Assembly (NCBI RefSeq): GCF_024519455.1
Contig: NZ_JALJRY010000025.1
Location: 62,001 to 126,000 of the forward strand
DNA length: 64,000 nucleotides
Source of the DNA: Streptomyces sp. STR69
GTDB lineage: Bacteria > Actinomycetota > Actinomycetes > Streptomycetales > Streptomycetaceae
Reading direction: 5' to 3'
The notes below the pieces were generated by a model. The model had not been told where the DNA came from. It was given only the letters and a program-made list of their open reading frames with translations, and did no database searches. Of the stretch, positions 16,133 to 24,358 are shown piece by piece. Position numbers and translations under genes: made by a program. The stretch's first letter is position 1. Every line of letters starts with the position of its first letter.

Positions 16133-17467
16133 ATGACCATCCCCTTGCTGCTCCTAGGAGCGGCGATCCTGCTGATTCTGGCCAACGGCTTCTTCGTTGC
16201 CGCCGAGTTCGGGCTCGTCACCGTGGAGCGCCCCGAGGCCGAGAAGGCCGCCGCCGAGGGCGACCGACGGGCCGCCACGGTCGTCGAGTCGCTCAAGGAG
16301 CTGTCCTTCCAGCTCTCCGGCACCCAGCTCGGCATCACCATCACCTCCCTGGTCGTCGGCATGCTCGCCGAACCGGCCCTGGCGGAACTCCTGCACGGCC
16401 CGTTCAGCGCGATCGGCATCCCCGAGGGCGCCGTCTCCGGTGTCGCCGTGGTCGTCGGCATGCTGCTCGCCTCCGCCGTGCAGATGGTGATCGGCGAACT
16501 CGTGCCCAAGAACTGGGCGGTGTCGCGGCCCCTCCAGGTCGCGCGCTTCGTCGCCGCACCGCAGCACGCGTTCGCCCGGCTGTTCCGCCCGGTGATCGCC
16601 GCGCTCAACGCGGTCGCCAACCGGCTTGTCCGCGCCCTGGGCGTCGAGCCCACCGAGGAGCTGGCCTCGGCCCGCACCCCCGGCGAACTCGTCTCCCTGG
16701 CCCGCCACTCCGCGCAGGCCGGCGCCCTGGAACAGGACACGGCCGATCTCTTCGTACGGACCCTGTCGCTGGGCGAGTTGACCGCGCAGCACGTCATGAC
16801 CCCGCGCGTGAAGGTCAGCGCGCTGCAGTCGTCGGCGACCGCCGAGGACGTGGTCAACCTGACCCGCGCCACCGGTCTCTCCCGCTTCCCCGTCTACCGG
16901 GAGAAGATCGACGAGATCGTCGGCATGGTCCACCTCAAGGACGCCCTGGCAGTGCCCGCGCACGACCGGCTGCGCACCCCCGTCACCAGCATCGCCAAGT
17001 CCCCGGTGCTGGTCCCCGAGACCCTGCCCGTCCAACCCCTCCTGGCCCGGCTGCGCAGCGAGCAGCCGATCGCCGTCGTCGTCGACGAGTACGGCGGTAC
17101 GGCCGGTGTGGTCACCCTGGAGGACATCGTCGAGGAACTCGTCGGCGAGGTCCGCGACGAGCACGACGGCCAGGACGTCCCCGAACTCGCCGCAGCGCCG
17201 GCGGAGGACGGCAGGCCGGCCTGGGACGCCGACGGCAGCTGCCGCGTCGACATCCTCCAACGCATAGGCCTGGACGTGCCCGAAGGACCGTACGAGACCG
17301 TCGCCGGACTGGTCGCCGACCTCCTCGGCCGTATCCCGGCCCCCGGTGACAAGGCCGAACTCCCCGGCTGGCGGCTCTCGGTGCGTCAGGTGGGCCACTA
17401 CCGCGCCGAGCGGGTCCGCCTGGTCCGCACGGCTCCCGCCGTGAACGCGATGGAGGCGGCCCGATGA
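16133..17467 (+). CDS. CNNM/CBS-domain transporter-like protein (hemolysin C / CorC family), first of pair
   Basis: A 444-residue protein with an N-terminal DUF21/CNNM membrane domain (four hydrophobic segments, FQLSGTQLGITITSLVVGMLAEPAL, VIGELVPKNWAVSRP), a CBS pair (QHVMTPRVKVSALQ, RFPVYREKIDEIVGMVHLKDAL, VVDEYGGTAGVVTLEDIVEELVGE) and a C-terminal CorC_HlyC domain. CNNM proteins such as CorB and MpfA export Mg2+ or Na+/Mg2+; most bacterial copies are annotated as hemolysins without evidence for haemolysis. GAGGCGG precedes the ATG. Coupled by ATGA to a second, shorter copy. Confidence 0.9.
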   Translation: MTIPLLLLGAAILLILANGFFVAAEFGLVTVERPEAEKAAAEGDRRAATVVESLKELSFQLSGTQLGITITSLVVGMLAEPALAELLHGPFSAIGIPEGAVSGVAVVVGMLLASAVQMVIGELVPKNWAVSRPLQVARFVAAPQHAFARLFRPVIAALNAVANRLVRALGVEPTEELASARTPGELVSLARHSAQAGALEQDTADLFVRTLSLGELTAQHVMTPRVKVSALQSSATAEDVVNLTRATGLSRFPVYREKIDEIVGMVHLKDALAVPAHDRLRTPVTSIAKSPVLVPETLPVQPLLARLRSEQPIAVVVDEYGGTAGVVTLEDIVEELVGEVRDEHDGQDVPELAAAPAEDGRPAWDADGSCRVDILQRIGLDVPEGPYETVAGLVADLLGRIPAPGDKAELPGWRLSVRQVGHYRAERVRLVRTAPAVNAMEAAR

Positions 17468-18534
17468 CCGTCCTCCAACTCCTCTTCGCCGTACTGCTGG
17501 TGCTCGCCAACGGCTTCTTCGTCGGCGCCGAGTTCGCCCTCGTCTCCGTCCGCCGCAGCCAGATCGAACCGCTCGGCACGGCCCGCGCCCGCCAGGTCCT
17601 CTACGGCCTCGAGCGGCTCCCGCAGATGATGGCCGCGGCCCAATTCGGCATCACCGTCTGCTCGTTGACCCTGGGCGCGGTGGCCGAGCCGACGGTCGCC
17701 CATGTGCTGGAACCGGTCTTCGAGTGGATGCACCTGCCCGACGGCATGATCCACCCCCTCGGCTACGTCCTCGCGCTCGCCGCGGTGGTCTTCTTCCACC
17801 TCGTCATCGGCGAGATGGTCCCGAAGAACCTCGCGATGGCCGCGCCGGAGAAGGCCGCGATGTGGCTCAGCCCCGGCCTGGTCGCCTTCGCCCGGATCTG
17901 CAGGCCGATCACCGTGGCCCTCGGCGCCGTCGCCCAGGGCATCCTGCGGCTCTTCCACGTCGAGCCCAAGGACGAGGTCGAGGCCGTCTTCACCAGCGAA
18001 CAGCTCAACCGCCTGGTGGAGGACTCGGGCCAGGCCGGCCTCCTCGACCCCGAGGAGCAGGAACGCCTGGAGGACGCACTGGAGTTGGGCTCCCGCCCGG
18101 TCACCGACGTCCTCCTGCGCCGCGAGAACCTGGTCACGGTCAGCCCTTCGGTGACCCCGGGCGAGATCGTCGCCCTCACCGCCCGCACCGGCTACTCCCG
18201 CTTCCCGATCGCGGCGGAGACCGGCGCCTTCATGGGCTACCTGCACGTGAAGGACGTACTCGACCTGGAAGAGTCCGAACGGGCGGTCCCGCAGCAGATC
18301 TGGCGCCCCATGACGACCCTCCGCTCCGAACTCCCCCTGGACGACGCCCTGACGGTCATGCGCCGCGCCGCGACGCACCTGGCCCAGGTGGCGGACGCCT
18401 CCGGCAAGGTGCTGGGCCTGGTCGCCCTGGAGGACGTACTGGAGCTGTTGGTGGGCGAGGTGACGGACCCGGCCCACCGGGAGGTTCCGGCACAGCCGAG
18501 GACGGCGGAACTGAAGGAAACGGTACCGAGCTGA
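17464..18534 (+). CDS. CNNM/CBS-domain transporter-like protein, second of pair
   Basis: A 356-residue paralogue of the preceding gene: same CNNM membrane domain (AAAQFGITVCSLTLGAVAEPTV, HLVIGEMVPKNLAM) and CBS pair (VTDVLLRRENLVTVSP, SRFPIAAETGAFMGYLHVKDVLDL, VLGLVALEDVLELLVGEV), but it stops soon after the CBS domains and lacks the CorC_HlyC domain. Tandem long plus short CNNM genes are common in actinobacteria and may form a heterodimer, as CNNM proteins act as dimers. Starts within the stop of its neighbour. Confidence 0.9.
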   Translation: MTVLQLLFAVLLVLANGFFVGAEFALVSVRRSQIEPLGTARARQVLYGLERLPQMMAAAQFGITVCSLTLGAVAEPTVAHVLEPVFEWMHLPDGMIHPLGYVLALAAVVFFHLVIGEMVPKNLAMAAPEKAAMWLSPGLVAFARICRPITVALGAVAQGILRLFHVEPKDEVEAVFTSEQLNRLVEDSGQAGLLDPEEQERLEDALELGSRPVTDVLLRRENLVTVSPSVTPGEIVALTARTGYSRFPIAAETGAFMGYLHVKDVLDLEESERAVPQQIWRPMTTLRSELPLDDALTVMRRAATHLAQVADASGKVLGLVALEDVLELLVGEVTDPAHREVPAQPRTAELKETVPS

Positions 18535-18540
18535 CACCGG

Positions 18541-18612
18541 TTCCCCTGCGCCCCGTGTTTAGGGGCGCGGGGAACTGCGCGACCAGCCCCCACCGGGCCG
18601 CAGCCGCGGATC
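18541..18612. terminator. bidirectional hairpin in a common Streptomyces intergenic repeat
   Basis: TTCCCCTGCGCCCC (18541-18554) pairs with GGGGCGCGGGGAA (18562-18574) with a one-base bulge and a 7-nt loop. The following GGGAACTGCGCGACCAGCCCC wording is a familiar repeated intergenic element of Streptomyces genomes. It separates two convergent genes and probably ends both transcripts. Confidence 0.65.
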
Positions 18613-18642
18613 AACAGACCCACCCCACCCAGCGCGTACCAC

Positions 18643-20502
18643 TCAGCCCTCGGCGGGCCCCCGCCCGGACAACACCTCTCCATACGCCTGCATCAGATCC
18701 GGCAGCCGCAACGTCGACAGATCGTCCCGCGACAACATCCCGGGATACACCGACAACCGCAGATCCCGATACGCGCAGCTCTTCTCGTACAGCGTCCGCA
18801 GGAACCGCCCGTTCCCCAGTTCGTCGATCCAGCCCTGATCCACCACGTGCCCGGCGATGGACCGCAGTTCGTCCAGGGCTTCCTCGTCCCACACGTCCCC
18901 GTTCTCCGCGGCCAACACCTCACCGATGGAGGTGAGTTCGAGAGGCCGGTACGAAGGAAAGTCGACGCGGGTGGTGAACCGGGACGACAGCCCGGGGTTG
19001 GCGGCCAGCAACCGGTCCATGCCCTCCGGGTAGCCGGCCAGTATCACCACGAGGTGGTCGCGGTTGTCCTCGGCCCGCTTCAGCAACACCTGCAGGGCCT
19101 CGTCGCCGTACGCGTCGCCCTTGCCGTAACCGGAGTTGGAGAGCGAGTACGCCTCGTCCACGAACAGGACACCGCCGATCGCGGAGTCGATCAACTCGTT
19201 GGCTTTCACGGCCGTTTGGCCGAGGTACTCGCCGACCAGATCGGCCCGCTGCGCCTCGACGAGATGGTCGCCGCCGAGCAGCCCGAGCGCGTAGAAGACG
19301 CGGCCGAGTATGCGGGCCACGGTGGTCTTGCCGGTGCCCGAGGGACCGGAGAAGACGAAGTGCCGTTTCGGCGGCTGCACCGGCAGCCCCTGCCCGGCAC
19401 GCAGCCGGGCCATGTTCAACTGGGCGGACAGCGCCTTGACTTGGCGCTTGACCGGCTCCAACCCCACCATGCGCTCCAGCTCGTTGAGCGCCTCCTCCAA
19501 TAAGACGGGGTCGGTGGGACCGGTCGGCAGCGGCAGGACCGGATTAGAGGTCTTCTCGCGCACGGAGTCGGCCACCGAGGGCAGCGGACCGGTCGGCGGA
19601 AGACCGGGCTCCGACAGCTTCAGGTCGCGCCCCTCCGCACCGAACAGCGGATCGAGCCCGTCCGGGCCCTCCAGCGCGTCCTGCCCGCCGGAGAGCGTGA
19701 TCGCCGCGAGGTCGGTCACGTCCTCGGAGCCGTCGTACCCGTCGGAGTCGGTGATCGCGGCGAGCCGCGCCGAGGTGTCCATGAACGCGGGGTCGACGCG
19801 GTGTACCGCCCGGTACAGCGGGAGTGCGGCGGCGCTGCGGCCGGTGCCCTCGTGGGCCCGCGCCAGCCAGTACCGCAACTCCTTGCGCTGCGGCTGTTCG
19901 CTGCGACAGCGCATCAGCGCGGAGGACAGCAGCGGCTCGGCCTGGCCGTACATCTCAAGCCGTACCCGGGCCATCCCGCCGAACAACCCGGCCTCGATGC
20001 CCAGGAGTTGGTCGTTCAGCAGCGGATCGGTGTGCCGGACCAGCTGCTCCCAGTCCTTGACCAGATAGGCGCGGCAGGCGTGCAGGAAGCGGACCTGGTG
20101 GTCGGTGTCGACGGGCGGCAGCCCGGCCAACGCCCGGTCCAGTTCGGGTACATGGCGGCCGTCCAGCCAGTGCGAGGCGTGCGCGAGCAGCAGATCGCGC
20201 GGGCTCTCCAGCACGGGCTGCACCCACCAGCCGAGCCAGTACCAGGAGTTGAGCGTCCGGCGGTGTCTGGTGCGCTGTTCCCCGAAGCGTTCCCGGTGCC
20301 GGTACATCCGCAGCAGCGCGGTGGTCGTGTCGACGCGCAGCGCGTGCAGTCCGAGCCAGCCGTCGGCCATCCCGGGATCCATCCGTACCGCGGTGCGGAA
20401 CTCCTCCTCCGCCTGCGGATAAGCGCCCATCGTGTAGGCGTCCACGCCTCGCAGCCACGCGAGGTCGGCCGGGGCCTCGGGGCCCTGCGTGCCGAAGTCC
20501 AT
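18643..20502 (-). CDS. AAA ATPase of the CbxX/CfxQ (EccA-like) family, with a TTA codon
   Basis: A 619-residue protein. Residues about 1-255 are a helical TPR-like domain, as in EccA of type VII secretion. A low-complexity linker follows to about 335. The AAA domain holds Walker A GPSGTGKTT (386-394), Walker B VLFVDEAYSL (445-454) and sensor region SSRFTTRVDFPSY. EccA-type ATPases remodel partner proteins or secretion chaperones, but no ESX genes are nearby. Codon 334 is TTA (plus-strand bases 19501-19503), the codon read only by the bldA tRNA, which suggests expression late in development. ATG 20502 has GGGGGA upstream. Confidence 0.85.
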   Translation of the reverse strand: MDFGTQGPEAPADLAWLRGVDAYTMGAYPQAEEEFRTAVRMDPGMADGWLGLHALRVDTTTALLRMYRHRERFGEQRTRHRRTLNSWYWLGWWVQPVLESPRDLLLAHASHWLDGRHVPELDRALAGLPPVDTDHQVRFLHACRAYLVKDWEQLVRHTDPLLNDQLLGIEAGLFGGMARVRLEMYGQAEPLLSSALMRCRSEQPQRKELRYWLARAHEGTGRSAAALPLYRAVHRVDPAFMDTSARLAAITDSDGYDGSEDVTDLAAITLSGGQDALEGPDGLDPLFGAEGRDLKLSEPGLPPTGPLPSVADSVREKTSNPVLPLPTGPTDPVLLEEALNELERMVGLEPVKRQVKALSAQLNMARLRAGQGLPVQPPKRHFVFSGPSGTGKTTVARILGRVFYALGLLGGDHLVEAQRADLVGEYLGQTAVKANELIDSAIGGVLFVDEAYSLSNSGYGKGDAYGDEALQVLLKRAEDNRDHLVVILAGYPEGMDRLLAANPGLSSRFTTRVDFPSYRPLELTSIGEVLAAENGDVWDEEALDELRSIAGHVVDQGWIDELGNGRFLRTLYEKSCAYRDLRLSVYPGMLSRDDLSTLRLPDLMQAYGEVLSGRGPAEG

Positions 20503-20935
20503 CACGTCCCCCCACAAACCGTGCCCCCGTTGATTCACCGCCGGGCCGGCGCCCGTCGGCAGTCTGGGTCGAACCGCTGTGCCGCGGACGGGAGTTGCCG
20601 TGGTGCGCGAAGCAGCCGTCCGTTGGTCGCACCCTGGGCATCGTACCTGCGGGGCAGTCGCCCATCGAAGGGTGCCGCACAGGCCGTTTGGCGAGGTGGG
20701 AGCAGATGGGGCGCACTCAGGATGGTGACCCAGGGTGAGCGAATCACGGGTCGTAGCGGCCGGAAACGGCGCTGAGAGCAGAACGAAGCCCCCGATCACG
20801 GGGGAACAACCGGGGGCTTCGCGACTCTGGGCGGCTCCGAACGGCCGCACATTCAGAACGTAAGACCTGTACGGCCCCTGGGTCAAGCCGAGTTGAGGCA
20901 CTCAGGCAAGTTCGCGCATGACGGTCTTCACAAGT
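20503..20935. other. intergenic region between the AAA gene and the kinase-like gene
   Basis: 433 bp, both flanking genes on the minus strand. It should hold the promoter and any regulatory sites of the AAA gene, but I see no convincing -35/-10 pair. The only clear structure is the hairpin at 20784-20821. No credible short ORF or tRNA found. Confidence 0.4.
20784..20821 (-). terminator. terminator-like hairpin downstream of the kinase-like gene
   Basis: CGAAGCCCCC (20784-20793) pairs perfectly with GGGGGCTTCG (20812-20821). A smaller hairpin, CCCCC-GATCAC-GGGGG (20789-20804), competes with it. Lies 115 bp after the minus-strand kinase-like gene. Confidence 0.6.
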
Positions 20936-21556
20936 TCAGCACACTGCGGGCGGTCCGTCACCGTGGGTGATTTCGTGGTCCGGTCCAATCGTCCCGGAGG
21001 GCCCCGGCAGCACCTCGTACCCCTTCAGCAACTGCCGCACCAGGAAGTCCGCATAAGGCCGCGAAGGGTCCTCGGTGAAGTGTTCGAGTTCCGCCTCGAC
21101 CCACCCGTCCCAGAAGTCCCGTTGCTCGCTCCCGTCCCGCAGTCGTCCCCGTGCCCAGGACTCCTCCCGGGGTAGCTCCATCCACAGCAGCCCCGCGAGG
21201 AACGGCCGTACCGCCCGGCGTCCGGCGCCGACGCCCTCGATCAGGACCACGGGTGCGGACGGCAGTGCGCGAGGTGGTCCGAAGCGTCGGGTGTGCCAGT
21301 CGTAGGGGGCGTAGTGGGCGCTCTCGGCGCGGCCGAGCGGTGTGATCACCTGGCTCAGGAGCCGGTCGGTCCAGCCGAAGAGTTCGTCGTGCGTGGCGAG
21401 GTCGTCCAGGTGCAGCACGGGCGCCTGGCCCAGGGCCGCGGCCAGCCGCCCGGCGAACGTGGACTTCCCGGACCCCGCGTGCCCGTCGACACCGACGAGC
21501 CGGACCGGGCCGCAGGACGGGGGCAGCCGACGGAGCCGGTGGGCGAGGTCGTGCAT
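20936..21556 (-). CDS. uridine kinase-like P-loop protein
   Basis: A 206-residue P-loop NTPase of the uridine kinase/phosphoribulokinase type. Walker A is VGVDGHAGSGKSTFAGRLA; LHLDDLATHDELFGW gives the acidic lid position; VVLIEGVGAGRR follows the strand that carries the base-binding region. Similar short Streptomyces proteins are annotated as uridine kinase or ATP-binding protein, and the true phosphate acceptor is not known. It shares a 229-bp upstream region with the divergent C39 peptidase gene; this region contains a DasR-like site. Confidence 0.75.
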   Translation of the reverse strand: MHDLAHRLRRLPPSCGPVRLVGVDGHAGSGKSTFAGRLAAALGQAPVLHLDDLATHDELFGWTDRLLSQVITPLGRAESAHYAPYDWHTRRFGPPRALPSAPVVLIEGVGAGRRAVRPFLAGLLWMELPREESWARGRLRDGSEQRDFWDGWVEAELEHFTEDPSRPYADFLVRQLLKGYEVLPGPSGTIGPDHEITHGDGPPAVC

Positions 21557-21651
21557 GAGGGGTCCCGGAGGTCGTGGGCCGATGCCGCAGGTCGCCCCGG
21601 CATTCTACGGAGCGGCGGGCTGCGCCCCAGGTCATGCCGCTGGTCGACGCC

Positions 21652-21667
21652 AGTGGTCGAGACCAAT
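21652..21667. promoter_or_regulatory. candidate DasR-responsive element (dre)
   Basis: AGTGGTCGAGACCAAT matches 14 of 16 positions of the published dre consensus AGTGGTCTAGACCACT. A second perfect palindrome, ACCAATATTGGT, overlaps it at 21662-21673. The site is 119 bp before the C39 peptidase start and 96 bp before the kinase-like start, so either or both could be under N-acetylglucosamine control. Confidence 0.5.
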
Positions 21668-21785
21668 ATTGGTAGGCGTGACATGGCTCGCGGTGCTGGC
21701 AGGGGCATGCCGTCGGCGTACATAGTTGGCGCACAACCGTGCACTGGATCTGTCCCGACTCGGAACGCCTGGGGGTCTTCCGCAA

Positions 21786-23156
21786 ATGAGCAGAGCCGAA
21801 CATCCGTCCCGCAGAACCGTCCTGGCCGCGGCGGTCGGCGCCGCCGTGGTGAGCGGCACGGGCCCCGCGACCGCGGACACCACGACCGTCACCGACGCCG
21901 ACACCGACCGTGGGCCCGCCCCGACCCCCACGGTCGACAACCACGCGTGGACCACCTACGACGACTGGTGCCGCGGTACCGCCCGGGGCACCCGGGCCGT
22001 CCCGGGCTCGCGCCCCGGCCTCGGCATCGGCGCCGCCCTCGGCAGCGTCGACTACACGGACCCGCACACCGGCAGGACGGCCGCCTGGGAGTACGCGACC
22101 TGGACGTCCCCCGTCCACAGGCTCGCCGTCCCCGCGACGGAGGCCATCGCCTCCTGGAACGCGCACACCCCCGCCGGCACCTGGATCCAGGTCGAGCTGC
22201 GCGGCACGTACTCCGACGGCACGGACACCCCCTGGTACGTGATGGGCCGCTGGGCCGCGGGCGACCAGGACATCAAGCGGACCTCCGTCGACGACCAGAA
22301 GGACGGGAAGTCCGCCGTCTGGACGGACACCTTCGCGATCGACGACGCGACCACGGGCCTGCGCCTGGCGTCGTACCGGCTGCGTCTGACCCTCTACCGC
22401 AAGCCCGGCACCAAGCTCACCCCCATCGTGTGGCGGCTGGGTGCGATGGGCTCGGACGTCCCCGACCGCTTCACCGTCCCGGCCTCCGTACCCGGACTCG
22501 CCCAGGAGCTGATCGTCCCGCGCTACTCGCAGGAGATCCACATCGGCCAGTACCCCGAGTACGACAACGGCGGCGAGGCCTGGTGCAGCCCCACCTCCTC
22601 GCAGATGATCATCGAGTACTGGGGCGGCCGGCTCACCCCGGAGCAACTGGCCTGGGTCGACTCGTCCTACGCCGACCCGCAGGTCGACAACGCGGCCCGC
22701 TTCACCTACGACCACCAGTACCAGGGCTGCGGCAACTGGCCGTTCAACGTCGCCTACGCGGCGACGTTCCGGGACCTCCAGGGCGTGGTCACCCGGCTCG
22801 GCTCGCTCACCGACCTGGAGACGCTGATCGCGGCGGGCATCCCGGCCATAACGTCCCAGTCGTTCCTCAGCAGCGAGCTGACCGGCGCGGGGTACGGCAC
22901 CTCCGGCCATCTGATGACCGTGATCGGCTTCACCGCCGCCGGTGACGTGATCGCCAACGACCCCAACTCGCCCAGCGATCCGGCCGTCCGGCGCGTCTAC
23001 GAGCGCCGCGAGTTCGAGAACATCTGGCTGCGCACCAAGCGGTACAACGCCTCCGGCAACCTCTCCTCCGGTACCGGCGGGGTCTGTTACCTCTACTTCC
23101 CGGCGCGGCCGACCGCCCGCCAGCGCACCGCTCTCGCGGCGGTGGGGGTGCGCTGA
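21786..23156 (+). CDS. secreted C39-like cysteine peptidase (Tat signal)
   Basis: A 456-residue exported protein. The N-terminus SRRTVLAAAVGAAVVSG is a twin-arginine signal. Residues about 50-225 form a beta-rich domain, and the C-terminal half is a C39-like papain fold: Cys in GGEAWCSPTSSQMIIEYWG, His in SGHLMTVIGFT, and Asn/Asp in VIANDPNSPSD. The catalytic set is complete. In this extracellular group the target is unknown; peptide or peptidoglycan-linked substrates are both possible. The start at 21786 is chosen because it gives a proper Tat signal; a TTG at 21726 would add 20 residues before it. Confidence 0.85.
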   Translation: MSRAEHPSRRTVLAAAVGAAVVSGTGPATADTTTVTDADTDRGPAPTPTVDNHAWTTYDDWCRGTARGTRAVPGSRPGLGIGAALGSVDYTDPHTGRTAAWEYATWTSPVHRLAVPATEAIASWNAHTPAGTWIQVELRGTYSDGTDTPWYVMGRWAAGDQDIKRTSVDDQKDGKSAVWTDTFAIDDATTGLRLASYRLRLTLYRKPGTKLTPIVWRLGAMGSDVPDRFTVPASVPGLAQELIVPRYSQEIHIGQYPEYDNGGEAWCSPTSSQMIIEYWGGRLTPEQLAWVDSSYADPQVDNAARFTYDHQYQGCGNWPFNVAYAATFRDLQGVVTRLGSLTDLETLIAAGIPAITSQSFLSSELTGAGYGTSGHLMTVIGFTAAGDVIANDPNSPSDPAVRRVYERREFENIWLRTKRYNASGNLSSGTGGVCYLYFPARPTARQRTALAAVGVR

Positions 23157-23257
23157 CCACGGGGCTGTGACCAAGGTCTCCGGTGCGGAAGGCGATATGG
23201 ATGGCAAGGTGGACAGAACGGGGGAGTCCACCGCACATCCGACCTCTGTGAGCCACC

Positions 23258-23404
23258 ATGACCGCACACTCGGCCGGCGCCACCCGCGCCCGCACCCGCA
23301 CCGGCGGCCCCAAGGGCGACGGCCCGAAGATCGTCGAACACGTCATGGGCTGGACCCTCGTCGTGGTGATCGCGATGCTCGTGACCCAAATCGGCCTGCT
23401 GTGA
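23258..23404 (+). CDS. SCO1431-family small membrane protein (48 aa)
   Basis: A 48-codon gene with a basic N-terminus (RARTRTGGPKGDGPK) and one C-terminal hydrophobic helix, WTLVVVIAMLVTQIGLL. Sequence and neighbourhood fit the NCBI family named after S. coelicolor SCO1431. A GTGAG box lies 7 nt before the ATG. Predicted as a single-pass inner membrane protein with the N-terminus inside. Function unknown; it is between the C39 peptidase and the TetR gene, all on the same strand. Confidence 0.75.
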   Translation: MTAHSAGATRARTRTGGPKGDGPKIVEHVMGWTLVVVIAMLVTQIGLL

Positions 23405-23469
23405 CCTGACGCATATCCGACCTGCCATACTGCGGTTGACCAAGCCCAGTTGGAGAGCCAGAGTCGAAA

Positions 23470-24129
23470 TTGGAAATCAGTCAGCAGCGTGACGTCGTAC
23501 GTCCCAGGGCGCGGGGCACCGAGCGTTCCCTGGCGCGCCGCGCCGAACTCATCGCCATTGGCCGGAAGTTGTTCGCCGACACGTCCTACGACGCGCTGTC
23601 CATGGACGACATCGCGCGACAGGCCCATGTCGCCAAGGGGCTGATCTACTACTACTTCCAGTCCAAGCGCGGCTATTACCTGGCGATCATCAACGACTCC
23701 GTCGCCGACCTGGTGACCTTCGCGGCGAGCGGCTTCGAACTGCCCCAACTGGACCGCGTACAGCGCACGATGGACAGCTATCTCCGCTGGGCCGAGCACA
23801 ACCAGGCCGCCTACCGCACCATCGTCAGCGGCGGCGTCGGCTTCGACACCGAGGTGCACGCCATCCGCGACGGCGTGCGCGCGGCCATCGTCGAGACCAT
23901 CGCCGCCGGGGCCTACGGCCGCAGCGACATCTCCCGTCTCGCGCGCATGGGCCTGTTCGGCTGGGTGTGCAGCGTCGAGGGCGCGACCCTGGAGTGGATC
24001 AGCGGCCCCGACCTGTCCCGCGAGACGATGCGCGAGCTCCTCGTGAAGACCCTGGGCGGCACCCTGCGCGCCATCGAGGAACTGGACCCGACGTATCCGG
24101 CGCCGGCGCCCGCCCGCCGGGACGGCTGA
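23470..24129 (+). CDS. TetR family transcriptional regulator
   Basis: A 219-residue regulator. The N-terminal TetR_N helix-turn-helix reads RRAELIAIGRKLFADTSYDALSMDDIARQAHVAKGLIYYYFQSKRGYYLAI. The C-terminal part is a ligand-binding helical bundle typical of fatty-acid or acyl-CoA responsive members. The TTG at 23470 is the only in-frame start that keeps the whole DNA-binding domain; its ribosome site is weak. It lies 229 bp upstream of an acyl-CoA dehydrogenase, its likely target. Confidence 0.85.
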   Translation: MEISQQRDVVRPRARGTERSLARRAELIAIGRKLFADTSYDALSMDDIARQAHVAKGLIYYYFQSKRGYYLAIINDSVADLVTFAASGFELPQLDRVQRTMDSYLRWAEHNQAAYRTIVSGGVGFDTEVHAIRDGVRAAIVETIAAGAYGRSDISRLARMGLFGWVCSVEGATLEWISGPDLSRETMRELLVKTLGGTLRAIEELDPTYPAPAPARRDG

Positions 24130-24172
24130 ACAGGCGCTCCCGACCAGTTCCGGACGACCGGGTTATTCTCGA

Positions 24173-24190
24173 AGTGAGCGGTCGTTAACT
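24173..24190. promoter_or_regulatory. possible TetR operator before the acyl-CoA dehydrogenase
   Basis: AGTGAGCG and CGTTAACT around a GT form an imperfect palindrome with 6 of 8 matching pairs. It is relatively AT-rich and lies between the TetR gene and the acyl-CoA dehydrogenase. Candidate only. Confidence 0.3.
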
Positions 24191-24358
24191 GGTGACGAGA
24201 GACCTCCGATCGGGCATACTCACAGCGCAGAGCCGCTGGTCAGCCGCTTCCGAGACCCGGGAGCGGGAGCAGCGGCCGTACCCGTGCGATATCCGGCGGA
24301 GTCGCCTCGACCCCAGGCGCGCGCCCGCCGATGTCCCGACAGGGAGGAGAGCGTCGCC

